Assembly (NCBI RefSeq): GCF_001467945.1
Contig: NZ_LNYQ01000013.1
Coordinates: 2,239,098 to 2,303,097 of the forward strand
DNA length: 64,000 bases
Source of the DNA: Legionella parisiensis
GTDB taxonomy: Bacteria; Pseudomonadota; Gammaproteobacteria; Legionellales; Legionellaceae
Reading direction: 5' to 3'
A program made the translations under genes and the position numbers. The notes beneath the pieces are model-generated. The model did no database searches. It worked only from the letters and a program-made list of their open reading frames with translations, and was not told where the DNA came from. Every line of letters begins with the position of its first letter. Positions within the stretch are counted from its first letter, which is position 1. Below, piece after piece: positions 7,740 through 18,290 of this stretch.

Positions 7740-9032
7740 ATGAAGCACCAAACCCGAATCATTCTGGCAGGTACACTGGGTAATTTAATTGAATCCTTTG
7801 ACATGGCTATTTGTGGCCTACTCTCAGTTTACATTGCCAAATACCTGATTGGTGATGTCTCCAAGGGTTTGTTTCTCGTCTTTCTTACTTTCTTTGCTGG
7901 ATACCTAGCCAGACCTATTGGGGCTATGATAATGGGCTTACTATCCGATATCTATGGCAGAAAAATTATCCTTGCAGGTTCTATCCTAACAATGGGCATA
8001 TCAACAACCCTTATCGGGTTTATCCCCCCTCACAGTACTATAGGTACATTTTCTGCTATTACCTTATTAGTGTTAAGAATTATTCAGAGCTTCTCCTGCG
8101 GTGCAGAATATTTAAACTCCTCTGCTTACCTAGTTGAGAATGCCGAAGCCTCAAAAAAGGGCTACTCAGGAAGCTGGGCATCCTTTGGCGCTATGTCAGG
8201 GATGCTGATAGCGTCTTTAGTTGTATTGATTGTTACTTATTTTACCAGTCACTATCCTGAACAGGACTGGATGATCTGGCGTGTTCCTTTTGTGCTTGCG
8301 CTTTTAGGATCTTCGATTGGTTTATACATCCGTTTATGTATCCCCGAGAGTATGGAATACATCGTATACTATGCAGACAGACCAAAGCCTAAATTTAAGA
8401 GTTTACTTTCTGAATCGGTAACCTATATCAAAAACAATAAAATACAATCCCTTTATGTGTTTATTTTGAGTTGTTTGGGTGTAACAACTACATTTCAAAT
8501 TTACATTTATGGTCCTATGCAAGCTCGTTTATATGGTAATTTTCAAAACCATGAAATTATCATTTCCAACATCATTTCTTTAATGGTACTTCTAGGAGTA
8601 TTTCCTCTGATTGGGAATCTATCTGATAAAATTAGTAGAGAAAAAATCGTAGTTGCAGCAAGTATAGGATTTCTAGTTCTATCTCAACCTTTTTTCAACT
8701 TCTTATCGCACAAAATATTTTATCAGTTAATTTTGAGTCAAGCTTTAATTGCTATTCCAGCAGGAGCATATTATGCAACAGTACCAGTAATGTTAGCTGA
8801 AATGTTCCCGATTAAATTACGTTGTAGTGTTTTATCAATACTATATTCCATTGCAGCAAGTTTATCCGCTGGCCTCGCTCCATTACTTTCTATGATACTT
8901 GTAAAAAAAACCGGCGTTGCATCGTCACCATCAATTTTAGTTTTTACGCTAATAGCAACAATGTTTATAATAATAATTTACAGAACCATAAAACCTGAAA
9001 AGAGATGCTCTTTAACGACACTTAAAGGCTAA
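7740..9032 (+). CDS. MFS transporter, metabolite:H+ symporter type
   Basis: 430 residues with about 12 hydrophobic segments. The loop between helices 2 and 3 reads GLLSDIYGRKIILAG, matching the MFS signature G-x3-D-x2-GR-[KR]. The N-terminus (GNLIESFDMAICGLLSVYIAKYL) and a long helix 4-5 region (SFSCGAEYLNSSAYLVENA) resemble the ProP/ShiA-like metabolite:H+ symporters. The gene starts four bases after the deformylase stop, so the two are co-transcribed. Substrate unknown. Confidence 0.88.
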   Translation: MKHQTRIILAGTLGNLIESFDMAICGLLSVYIAKYLIGDVSKGLFLVFLTFFAGYLARPIGAMIMGLLSDIYGRKIILAGSILTMGISTTLIGFIPPHSTIGTFSAITLLVLRIIQSFSCGAEYLNSSAYLVENAEASKKGYSGSWASFGAMSGMLIASLVVLIVTYFTSHYPEQDWMIWRVPFVLALLGSSIGLYIRLCIPESMEYIVYYADRPKPKFKSLLSESVTYIKNNKIQSLYVFILSCLGVTTTFQIYIYGPMQARLYGNFQNHEIIISNIISLMVLLGVFPLIGNLSDKISREKIVVAASIGFLVLSQPFFNFLSHKIFYQLILSQALIAIPAGAYYATVPVMLAEMFPIKLRCSVLSILYSIAASLSAGLAPLLSMILVKKTGVASSPSILVFTLIATMFIIIIYRTIKPEKRCSLTTLKG

Positions 9033-9413
9033 AATAATAACATCGCATGGCAATGTGCTTCGGATAAAAGTACCGCTCAGATTACTTAATGATAGTGTTG
9101 CAAAAATATTCCCAATAAATGAGGCAGATTCTAACTTTTAGGTGTATCAATTTTAACCTAAATGAATTTTCAGAAATTTAAACGGCTTATATCTAGAACC
9201 TAGATAGAAAATAACAACTCAGACTGTAAAGGTGTTAATCTCTGAAATGACGAGCTGTGCTTATCCCATTACAATTAAATAAGCATTACAAAATCGTGAA
9301 CGAAAATATTATTATGTTTAAATAATTTCTCATTGAAATAATCAAATCGTTATTTTCAGCATAGGGGGATAAATACTAACTCGTATGATAATGAAAGAGG
9401 AACCGCCTCACAG
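9033..9413. other. Intergenic, nothing recognised
   Basis: A 381-base A+T-rich gap between the convergent MFS and Sel1-repeat genes. A short palindrome, ATCTAGAACCTAGAT, lies at about 9190. I see no convincing gene, RNA or terminator. Confidence 0.4.
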
Positions 9414-10442
9414 CTAATCCTGTCTAACCAGAGCCTGCAGGCGCTCTTGAGCTTGCAAGTGACCTTGCGCAGCAGCCTTTCGGAGCCACTTTATTGCTTC
9501 CATACTATTTTGAGGAAGACTCACTCCATCATGATAAAGTGCAGCAAGCACATATTGAGCTTGGGGCAATCCTTGACTAGCAGCTAAATGAAACCATTTC
9601 AGAGCTTTTGTGTGATTTCGAATCACCCCTTTGCCGTTAAGAAAGCCCATACCTATATTATATTGAGCCACAGCATCTCCTTGTTTCGCGGCCAGACGAA
9701 ACCATTTCATCGCTTGAAAATCATCCTGTTGAACATTGCTCCCCGTTGCGTACATTAATCCAAGTGTTCGTTGAGCCATGAGATCGCCATGTTTGCCTGC
9801 TTTACGAAACCACTTAACTGCTTCCGTATCATTTTGCCGAACCCCCTTGCCTGTGACATACATAACTGCAAGATTATATTGGGCTATGGCATCTTCTTTC
9901 TCAGCTGCCTTGTGAAGCCATTTAAAAGCTTCGACATAATTTTGTTGCCCATTTTCAGCAGTGGAATATAGGATGCCAAGACTACGTTCAGCCTCTGGAA
10001 ATCCTTGTGCGGCTGCTTTATGAATCCACTTGATTGCTTCCCTATCGTTTTGCTGAGTACCCATACCTTTTTGATACATGACACCAAGATTTAATTGTGA
10101 CACGGCATCATTTTGAAGAGCGGCTTTACGAAACCATTGCATAGCCTTGCCATTATCCTGAGGGACCCCTTTGCCTGCAGCATACATCAAGCCAAGGTTG
10201 CGCTGGGCCATGGCTTCGCCTTGTTTCGCTGCCTTGCAAAACCATTTTACAGCTTCAGAGTCATTTTGTGCTACTCTTTTGCCAATCACATAATCTACAC
10301 CACGATTATTCCAGGCTGATGGGCTTTTATACCCTATTATCACATTTTCTATGGGCTCTTTAATGACATTCACTATCCCAGAATAACTTCCCACACCAAT
10401 AATAATTGCGGCTAAAACTAAGATGACAAGACGTAAACGCAT
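9414..10442 (-). CDS. Sel1-repeat (TPR-like) protein
   Basis: 342 residues. A short cytoplasmic end is followed by one hydrophobic segment (about 4-22, a signal peptide or anchor), then eight consecutive 36-residue Sel1-like repeats of the form AQYNLGxMYxxGKGVxQN-xEAxKWFRKAA. It is probably periplasmic or secreted and acts as a protein-binding scaffold. Legionella has many such proteins (EnhC, LpnE, LidL families), several affecting host entry. This one cannot be assigned to a named member. No partner gene is adjacent. Repeat four is degenerate (STAENGQQNY). Confidence 0.85.
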   Translation of the reverse strand: MRLRLVILVLAAIIIGVGSYSGIVNVIKEPIENVIIGYKSPSAWNNRGVDYVIGKRVAQNDSEAVKWFCKAAKQGEAMAQRNLGLMYAAGKGVPQDNGKAMQWFRKAALQNDAVSQLNLGVMYQKGMGTQQNDREAIKWIHKAAAQGFPEAERSLGILYSTAENGQQNYVEAFKWLHKAAEKEDAIAQYNLAVMYVTGKGVRQNDTEAVKWFRKAGKHGDLMAQRTLGLMYATGSNVQQDDFQAMKWFRLAAKQGDAVAQYNIGMGFLNGKGVIRNHTKALKWFHLAASQGLPQAQYVLAALYHDGVSLPQNSMEAIKWLRKAAAQGHLQAQERLQALVRQD

Positions 10443-10626
10443 ACTAAACTAATCCTTGTTAGAGTCGTTAATAAAAACTAAAATGAGTCTCCAACCTCAT
10501 AATAAGTTATTCTGTTGACTGAGCTCTATTATGACAAAAAGGAATTATGCTATTAAAGATTGGGCATGTAAAAATTTTATGACAAAATAGTAAAAATAGA
10601 TGAGCAAGAATAAGAATAGGAATCCC

Positions 10627-11058
10627 ATGAACGATATCACGTCATTTAAAATAAAAAAAATAGTCCTTCTTAAAATTATTTTTGCGGTAATTTTTTCGTG
10701 CACGACACTTAATGCCTGCGCCGGCACGCAATCCTATCACATCAAATACCACAAGGACTCCAAAATAAACAATGTGCCCTTATCCAATACTGAAGTATTA
10801 ATAGAGTTCCACCGTGCTGGCAATTCCCTGGGAAGACTCCTGACAAAAACGAATGAGACTCAAGACATCACCATCGACAACACTTATGGGAGCAATTTGG
10901 TTATTCATGTGCTATTCATCGAGAAAGAGGGAAAAAGAATACGATGTTGGGGGGTATCTGCTGCTAAAACAAATACCATTGAGATTCAATGTGATAAAGT
11001 GGTTTCATTGAAAAAAACAAAGGGAAACACTGGAGAGTCCACTGATTCAATCCATTAA
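10627..11058 (+). CDS. Exported hypothetical protein
   Basis: 143 residues from ATG 10627, which has AGGA seven bases upstream; ATG 10600 in the same frame is the alternative. Residues about 9-32 form a basic-hydrophobic export signal ending LNACAG. This could be a weak lipobox (Cys at LNAC) or a signal peptidase I site. The mature part looks beta-rich with two further cysteines (IRCWG, IQCDK) and a basic Ser/Thr-rich tail. Not recognised. Confidence 0.6.
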   Translation: MNDITSFKIKKIVLLKIIFAVIFSCTTLNACAGTQSYHIKYHKDSKINNVPLSNTEVLIEFHRAGNSLGRLLTKTNETQDITIDNTYGSNLVIHVLFIEKEGKRIRCWGVSAAKTNTIEIQCDKVVSLKKTKGNTGESTDSIH

Positions 11059-11151
11059 ATCACTAAGAGCTCTCTGGTTAACAAGTATTGACAAAAAGAA
11101 CAACGTGGCATGACACTATGTAACCTGCTTGATTATAAGGAAATAAACAAA

Positions 11152-11373
11152 ATGACTAATAAAATTCGTGGTAAAGTCAAATGGTTTAATAAAGACAAGG
11201 GATTTGGTTTTATTGAAAGCAGTGGCAAGGATTACTTTGTCCACTTTAGCTCGATTCAAAGTAACGGCTTTAAAACGCTTCCCGATGGGGCAACCGTTCT
11301 TTTTAAAATGGGAAAAGGACAGAAAGGACCTCAGGCCGAGGAAGTAGAGGTTATCAAAAATGACCACCATTAG
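11152..11373 (+). CDS. csp: Cold-shock domain protein
   Basis: 73 residues, the standard length. A single OB-fold with RNP1 KGFGFIE and RNP2 YFVHFS, starting [11 protein letters not shown]. It binds single-stranded nucleic acid. The ATG at 11152 has AAGGA eleven bases before it; an in-frame ATG at 11110 would add residues foreign to the family. It lies about 70 bases before phbB, so the two might share a transcript. Confidence 0.93.
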   Translation: MTNKIRGKVKWFNKDKGFGFIESSGKDYFVHFSSIQSNGFKTLPDGATVLFKMGKGQKGPQAEEVEVIKNDHH

Positions 11374-11444
11374 GTCTAGGCAAGACCGTTCTGATGAACA
11401 ATAACACTTATTTTTACTGCATGAAACCATCAAGGAGGAAAGAA

Positions 11445-12188
11445 GTGGACCAACGAGTTGCTTTAGTCACAGGGGGCACTGGTGGTATTGGTACCGCCAT
11501 ATGCCAGGCAATGCAAAAGTTAGATTATCAAGTCATTGCCTGCTATTTTAAACAGGGCAATCATGATTTGGCGAAAGAATGGCAGAAAAAACAAGCCATG
11601 CAAGGCTTTGATATCGACATTGTCTACGCTGATATTTCTTCCTTCAATGATTGTGAGAAAGTGACCGAATTGGTCATCGAAAAATACGGCAAAATCGATA
11701 TTCTAGTGAATAATGCCGGCATGACGAACGATGCCACTTTGAAAAAAATGACTCAAGAACAATGGCAGGATGTCATCAATGCCAATTTGAATAGTGTCTT
11801 TAATATGACGAAAACCGTGTTATCCAATATGTTGGATAATAGTTATGGACGTATTATCACCATTTCTTCTGTGAATGGACGCAAAGGTCAATTTGGCCAG
11901 TGTAATTACGCGGCCACTAAATCTGCATTATACGGTTTTACCAAAAGTCTGGCGCAAGAAGTGGCAAAGAAAGGCATTACAGTGAATACCGTCTCTCCTG
12001 GCTATATTAATACTGAAATGCTCGCTTCTCTAAGGGACGATATTTTAGAAGCGATTGTGGCCCAAATTCCTGTGGGACGATTAGGAAAACCCCAAGAAAT
12101 TGCTCGTGTTGTTGCCTTCCTTGCAGAGGAGCAAAGCGGTTTTATTACCGGTGCCAATTTTGATATTAATGGTGGGCAATACATGTAA
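11445..12188 (+). CDS. phbB: Acetoacetyl-CoA reductase (PhbB)
   Basis: 247 residues from a GTG at 11445, chosen because AAGGAGG (11432-11438) is six bases upstream. This start gives the exact usual length of PhaB/PhbB, while upstream ATGs would add 8-17 odd residues. It is a short-chain dehydrogenase: nucleotide-binding TGGTGGIG near residue 10, NNAG at about 85, catalytic Ser (ISSVNG) and YAATK (Tyr-x3-Lys) near 150. It reduces acetoacetyl-CoA to (R)-3-hydroxybutyryl-CoA with NADPH for polyhydroxybutyrate. It is convergent with, and 16 bases from, the PHA synthase gene. Confidence 0.93.
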   Translation: MDQRVALVTGGTGGIGTAICQAMQKLDYQVIACYFKQGNHDLAKEWQKKQAMQGFDIDIVYADISSFNDCEKVTELVIEKYGKIDILVNNAGMTNDATLKKMTQEQWQDVINANLNSVFNMTKTVLSNMLDNSYGRIITISSVNGRKGQFGQCNYAATKSALYGFTKSLAQEVAKKGITVNTVSPGYINTEMLASLRDDILEAIVAQIPVGRLGKPQEIARVVAFLAEEQSGFITGANFDINGGQYM

Positions 12189-12204
12189 CTCACGCAAAGG
12201 CGTT

Positions 12205-13998
12205 CTATTTCTGAAGCACATAAGTTCCTGGTGCCGCTTGCAGTGAGGGATTCATGACCGGTGGCGCAATGCGTTTTTTAGTGTTTTGCTGAACTAACCA
12301 CGCATGCCATGCTTGCCACCAGGAGCCCTCTCGCTTCTCTGCCATCGTAAGCCAGCTTTCAGGATTTAAGTAAGCCTCGCCTTGTTTATGCTCATGGACA
12401 CGATAAGAACGTCCTGGGTGACCCGGCTCACTGATGATGCCTGCATTATGCCCACCACCAGTGAGAACAAAGGTCACATCTCCTTCGGTCATAAGATGGA
12501 TTTTATAGACCGATTGCCAGGGCGCTACATGGTCTTTTTCAGTGCTCACAGCAAAAACAGGCAATTCGATGTTCTCAGCGGCCACCGGCTTTCCTTCCAC
12601 GGTATAACGCCCTTCGGAAAAATCATTCCTTAAGAAGAGTTTTTCAAGGTATTCACTGTGCATTTTGTAAGGCATCCGTGTGGCATCCGCATTCCAAGCG
12701 GTTAAATCAATCATCCCTCGCCGCATTCCATGCATGTAATCTTGGACCATTTTGGACCAAATTAAGTCATAAGCACGCAACATCTGAAAAGAACCCGCCA
12801 TTTGCTTGGTATCCAGATACCCTTGTTCCTTCATCATACTTTTAAGAAAATCCACTTGACTTTCAGTCACAAAAAGCATTAATTCCCCAGCCTCAGTAAA
12901 ATCCCCTTGGGCTGCCAAGAGCGTCAAGCTGTTTAAACGTTCGTCCTTGTCTCTTACCATCGCAGCTGCGGTAATCATGGCCAAGGTGCCCCCTAAACAA
13001 TACCCCATCAGATTGATTTTAGTTTCTGGCAAAAGGGTCGACACCGCATCAAATGCAGCCATAGCTCCTTGCCGATAATAATCATCCATCCCCAAATCCT
13101 GGTCCTCTTTGTCAGGATTGCGCCAAGAAATGATAAATACGGTGTGCCCCTGACTTACGAGCCACTTCACTAAGGAGTTGTCTGGTGATAAATCGAGAAT
13201 ATAATATTTCATAATCCAGGCTGGTAAGATAAGTATCGGCTCTTTATAGACTGTTTTCGTTTGGGCCTCATATTGAATGAGCTCAATTAAATGATTTTGA
13301 AAGACCACCCGCCCTGGAGTAATAGCCACTTGTTTCCCGGGGATAAAATGTTCAGAACCTGTAGGTGGTGCACCGGTTAGCTTTTCTAACCAGTCTTCAA
13401 ATGCGATTTGGCTGCCTTGGATGAGATTAAGTCCCCCAGTATGCATGGCTTCATGGAATAAATCAGGATTAGACCAAACAAAATTGGAGGGGGATAGGGC
13501 ATCAAGGGATTGACGTGCCCAGAACGAAACGGTACGCTCCACCTGGTTGGGCAATCCTGGTACGTCCGTTGTGGCACGTCGCCACCAATCCTCCATCTGC
13601 AAAAATCCTTCAGCGAATAAACGCCAAGGCATGGGCTGCCAACTGTCTTTTTTAAAACGCACGTCTTTACCATCCGCAGCACGTTCAACACAAACGATAT
13701 TATTAATGCAATCCTTGGCATGAAAAACCGGATAAAAAGCAAGTTCCCACAAAACCCCAGGGGATTGGGACAATTGCCAAAGCCAGGTGGAATAAGAAGA
13801 TCCGATGGCAGCAGGACTTATTCCTGCCGTCCATTTAGCCAGGTTGGCTTGCGCTAATCGAGTAAAAAACGGAAAGAAGCTTTCGGAAATACTCATATCA
13901 GCAGGTGCACAACAAGAGAAATCTACCCCTTCTTGCAATTCTTGGTCCTGAGTGAGTATCCTTTCCTTAGGACAACATTGTTTTTCTAATCTCTTCAT
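12205..13998 (-). CDS. phaC: Class I poly-3-hydroxyalkanoate synthase (PhaC)
   Basis: 597 residues from ATG 13998; the frame opens at 14052, which would add 18 hydrophobic residues. It polymerises 3-hydroxybutyryl-CoA on granule surfaces. It has the alpha/beta hydrolase core with lipase-like box GYCLGG (nucleophile Cys about residue 334), an Asp in STEKDHVAPW and a catalytic His in GGGHNAGIIS. Length and the N-terminal domain fit class I. It converges on phbB, so synthesis genes for the polymer lie together. No phaA thiolase or phasin gene is visible in the window. Confidence 0.95.
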   Translation of the reverse strand: MKRLEKQCCPKERILTQDQELQEGVDFSCCAPADMSISESFFPFFTRLAQANLAKWTAGISPAAIGSSYSTWLWQLSQSPGVLWELAFYPVFHAKDCINNIVCVERAADGKDVRFKKDSWQPMPWRLFAEGFLQMEDWWRRATTDVPGLPNQVERTVSFWARQSLDALSPSNFVWSNPDLFHEAMHTGGLNLIQGSQIAFEDWLEKLTGAPPTGSEHFIPGKQVAITPGRVVFQNHLIELIQYEAQTKTVYKEPILILPAWIMKYYILDLSPDNSLVKWLVSQGHTVFIISWRNPDKEDQDLGMDDYYRQGAMAAFDAVSTLLPETKINLMGYCLGGTLAMITAAAMVRDKDERLNSLTLLAAQGDFTEAGELMLFVTESQVDFLKSMMKEQGYLDTKQMAGSFQMLRAYDLIWSKMVQDYMHGMRRGMIDLTAWNADATRMPYKMHSEYLEKLFLRNDFSEGRYTVEGKPVAAENIELPVFAVSTEKDHVAPWQSVYKIHLMTEGDVTFVLTGGGHNAGIISEPGHPGRSYRVHEHKQGEAYLNPESWLTMAEKREGSWWQAWHAWLVQQNTKKRIAPPVMNPSLQAAPGTYVLQK

Positions 13999-14052
13999 GG
14001 CCACGACATCCCTGGCATTAAGCCCTATAATCAACAAGATATAATACAGCAT

Positions 14053-14433
14053 AGCACAAGAATGAACCCATCAGTTCCGTTTAAAGAGTCACCGGTTAAA
14101 GAGTCTCTCTTCAGAAATAGACAGGCTAAATAGTCACCCCTTACTATCTCTTTAGCCAAACAGCACTTCTGTTTTTTTCAAGAAATCTTATCTCATCGAT
14201 TTTGGCCAATAAGGTGTGGGCTTGTTAACTTACTTTATCCATTTTGGCTAAATTGCTTTTTTGTAGCTCAATTGGATTATTTCTTGAAAGTAATGAAACA
14301 ACGCAAAACTACAGTGTGGTAATGGTTAACACTCAATATTTCTAAACGATGCTATATTATATAAATGATTTATAAAATGAGGTGGGTTGTTTTTATCTTG
14401 ATTCAGCTATCATTTTATTTCATTGCAAGAAGC
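14053..14433. other. Intergenic upstream of phaC
   Basis: This region separates the leftward PHA synthase from the rightward small lipoprotein. It contains a short direct repetition of AAAGAGTC (about 14083-14105) and A+T-rich DNA that must carry promoters in both directions. No clear -35/-10 pair or gene is recognised. Confidence 0.35.
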
Positions 14434-14592
14434 ATGGATATGCCAAAGCAGAGACTTATTAAAGCAGTTATTGGGATAATGAGCGCGATACTTTTGTTGA
14501 CCTCTTGCACCCCAACAACAGCGACCAATAATTCACACAGTGTTTCTCATACTTATGAAGGACACAACACGGGAGGAATAGGTTGGCATTAA
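14434..14592 (+). CDS. Small lipoprotein, His/Gly-rich end
   Basis: 52 residues from ATG 14434; upstream in-frame ATGs reach 14365. A lipoprotein signal runs from MPKQRLIKAVIGIMSAILL to the lipobox LLTSC. A short tail of Asn/Ser/His residues follows, ending GHNTGGIGWH. The overall plan matches the 56-residue lipoprotein at 54176-54346. Both are near copper genes, so a periplasmic metal-binding role is possible but unproven. The Shine-Dalgarno is modest (AAGAAG). Confidence 0.5.
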   Translation: MDMPKQRLIKAVIGIMSAILLLTSCTPTTATNNSHSVSHTYEGHNTGGIGWH

Positions 14593-14695
14593 CCTGCACA
14601 GGTATGTTTTTTGCTTTTCATACCCTATTCATGAAGTGCTATGATAGGATGTTCAGTCCAAACAATTTATTGAAAAAATAATAAGGAGATTCATT

Positions 14696-15145
14696 ATGTT
14701 AAAACGGAATGTATTGATTTTATTGGCCGCCTGCAGTTTGGTTGCTACACCACTCTTTGCAGAAGACATGTCTTCTGGTTCTCAAATGAATAATACGAAT
14801 AGCATGGGAATGCAAAGCTCTAATCAGCAGTCAACCCAACTGCAAGACGAAATGAAACAAATGCAAGAAGCACTAAAACAAATGCAGGAGATGCATGATA
14901 AGCTTATGAATGCAAAAACAACGGAAGAAAAGAAATCGTTGATGCAAACACAAATGCCCATGATGGAAGAAGGCATGCATGCGATGCAAAAAGGCATGAA
15001 GATGATGAAAAGTATGCAGGATGATGCAGCTAAACAACCCGAAACGATGGAGCAGCGTACGAAAATGATGCAAATGATGATGCAAATGATGCAGATGATG
15101 ATGGATAGACAAATGATGGGATGCCCCATGATGAAAAACCAATAA
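14696..15145 (+). CDS. Methionine-rich exported protein
   Basis: 149 residues with a clean signal peptide (about 1-22, ending PLFA) and AAGGAG seven to eight bases before the ATG. The mature part is a predicted long helix packed with Met, including MQMMMQMMQMMMDRQMMG near the end, plus Gln and Glu. Met-rich periplasmic proteins commonly bind Cu(I)/Ag(I). It sits in an island full of copper genes, so I infer a copper-sequestering role. Part of the Met richness could instead reflect a coiled-coil repeat. Confidence 0.7.
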   Translation: MLKRNVLILLAACSLVATPLFAEDMSSGSQMNNTNSMGMQSSNQQSTQLQDEMKQMQEALKQMQEMHDKLMNAKTTEEKKSLMQTQMPMMEEGMHAMQKGMKMMKSMQDDAAKQPETMEQRTKMMQMMMQMMQMMMDRQMMGCPMMKNQ

Positions 15146-15189
15146 ATGTTCTATAAGAGGCCTATGCTAGGGCACTTAAACCAATCACC

Positions 15190-15217
15190 AGGGCTCTATG
15201 AGATTTCTATGAGCCCT
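15190..15217 (+). terminator. Possible terminator of the Met-rich gene
   Basis: AGGGCTC (15190-15196) pairs with GAGCCCT (15211-15217), extended by TAT/ATA-like pairs. It lies 45 bases after the Met-rich gene stop. The following sequence (ATTATAGG) lacks a good T run, so efficiency is doubtful. Confidence 0.4.
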
Positions 15218-16908
<1,691 letters not shown>

Positions 16909-16916
16909 CGACGGAC

Positions 16917-17327
16917 ATGGAGCTTTTTACTATCCATCTTAAGAGTGCCACACAATATGAAAAAATCGATAAGGTCATCAGTTTTGTGGGTGAGGATGCT
17001 TCTGGGCAATTTGGGATTTTAGCTCATCATAGCCGCATGATGACGTGCTTAAAATTCGGCTTGGCCTGGTTTCGTGATGAAAATCAAGAGACGGAGTACT
17101 TAGCCTTACCAGGTGCCGTGGTTTATTTCATTGACAATCAATTGCATATTGCGACAAGACATTATGTGCGACATCAAGAATACCAAGCCATACAAAGGGT
17201 CCTGGAGGAAGAATTACATTGGGAAGAAAACAACCTATTGCGCACTAAAGAAAGCGTGCATCGTTTGGATGAAGAAATGTTAAAGCGTTTATGGGAATTA
17301 AACCGGCAGAACAGCTATGGAATTTAA
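16917..17327 (+). CDS. atpC: N-type ATPase epsilon subunit
   Basis: 136 residues. The N-terminal beta-sandwich (FTIHLKSATQYEKIDKVISFVGEDASGQFGILAHHSRMM) matches epsilon, with the G-x-FGILxxH motif. The C-terminal half is two charged helices. It lies eight bases after atpD and overlaps the next gene by 11. It is the central-stalk subunit that inhibits or couples ATP hydrolysis. Confidence 0.9.
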   Translation: MELFTIHLKSATQYEKIDKVISFVGEDASGQFGILAHHSRMMTCLKFGLAWFRDENQETEYLALPGAVVYFIDNQLHIATRHYVRHQEYQAIQRVLEEELHWEENNLLRTKESVHRLDEEMLKRLWELNRQNSYGI

Positions 17328-17595
17328 AAATTCAAACAAGGAACTGGAACAACAAGTGAAACGAAACGTCCGAAAAATCAATAAAGCTAAAAAAGGAAAA
17401 TCAACGTTATTAGCCCAAACAGTTTACCTGGGTACTTTAGGCTTTGTTTTTGTGTTACCCATCATTGCAGGAGCCTATCTCGGGGTTTGGCTCGATGAGA
17501 AAATAAAAGGGTATTCCATGAGTTGGACCATCAATTTAATCCTCCTTGGGGTGATTATTGGCGCCATTAACGTGTATCTTTTAATTAAGGACTAA
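17317..17595 (+). CDS. atpQ: N-type ATPase AtpQ-like (AtpI family) protein
   Basis: 92 residues: a basic N-terminal helix (NVRKINKAKKGKS), then two transmembrane helices (about 38-60 and 68-90) joined by WLDEKIKGYS. This is the AtpI/AtpZ-like arrangement. In N-ATPase operons, AtpQ and AtpR occupy this place. Only this one gene lies between epsilon and subunit a, so atpR seems to be missing. A role in c-ring assembly or Mg2+ handling is assumed from the family. Confidence 0.75.
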   Translation: MEFKNSNKELEQQVKRNVRKINKAKKGKSTLLAQTVYLGTLGFVFVLPIIAGAYLGVWLDEKIKGYSMSWTINLILLGVIIGAINVYLLIKD

Positions 17596-17597
17596 CC

Positions 17598-18290
17598 GTG
17601 GGAGAAGAAGGATTCTTAGCGCATTTTGCCTTTTCAATCGGTGGATTACCCATCACACAAAGTGTCTTAACCACGTGGTTCATTATGATCTCCTTATTCA
17701 TCATGGCATGGAGTACCACTTACAAATGCTCTCTCCTACAGCCAAGCACGTACCAACTCCTTTGGGAGGGTGTTTTGAGCACCATGTACGATGCGATAAA
17801 AGAAGTATTGCCTGACCACGTTGAGCTGATATTTCCTTTTGTAGCCACCTTGTGGATTTTTATCCTTGTTTCCAATTTAATTGGTGTTATTCCGGGATTT
17901 TATTCACCAACGGCGGATTTATCGGTGACGGCATCCCTTGCGATGATGACTTTTTTATCGGTACACTGGTTTGGAATTCGTGCCGAGGGGTGGCGAGAGT
18001 ATTTGAAACATTATATTAAGCCAACTCCTTTTTTATTGCCTTTTCATTTAATCAGCGAAATCTCTCGAACCTTAGCATTGGCCGTCCGCTTGTTTGGTAA
18101 TATCATGAGCTTACAATTAACCGCCCTGATTGTCCTCATGATTGCCGGATTTTTAGTTCCTATTCCAATACTCATTTTACATATTATTGAAGCCATCATC
18201 CAAGCTTATATTTTTGGCATGCTGGCCTTAATTTACATTGCTGGGGGCATTCAAGCCCATGAGCTTAAAAGCCAAGGAGAATCGTTATGA
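17598..18290 (+). CDS. atpB: N-type ATPase subunit a
   Basis: 230 residues from a GTG start, with AAGGA upstream and only two bases after atpQ. It has five to six membrane helices. The essential arginine lies in SRTLALAVRLFGNIMS, which corresponds to E. coli aArg210 in the LRLFGNM segment. A terminal helix hairpin ends at LIYIAGGIQAHE. With the c-ring it forms the ion path. The stop overlaps the c gene by four bases. Confidence 0.93.
   Translation: MGEEGFLAHFAFSIGGLPITQSVLTTWFIMISLFIMAWSTTYKCSLLQPSTYQLLWEGVLSTMYDAIKEVLPDHVELIFPFVATLWIFILVSNLIGVIPGFYSPTADLSVTASLAMMTFLSVHWFGIRAEGWREYLKHYIKPTPFLLPFHLISEISRTLALAVRLFGNIMSLQLTALIVLMIAGFLVPIPILILHIIEAIIQAYIFGMLALIYIAGGIQAHELKSQGESL

Noticed and set aside
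14824-15142. Two long minus-strand frames rich in Cys/Ile or His opposite the Met-rich gene
   Set aside because: They are antisense shadows of ATG-rich codons (CAT and TGC/ATC runs), without ribosome binding sites.
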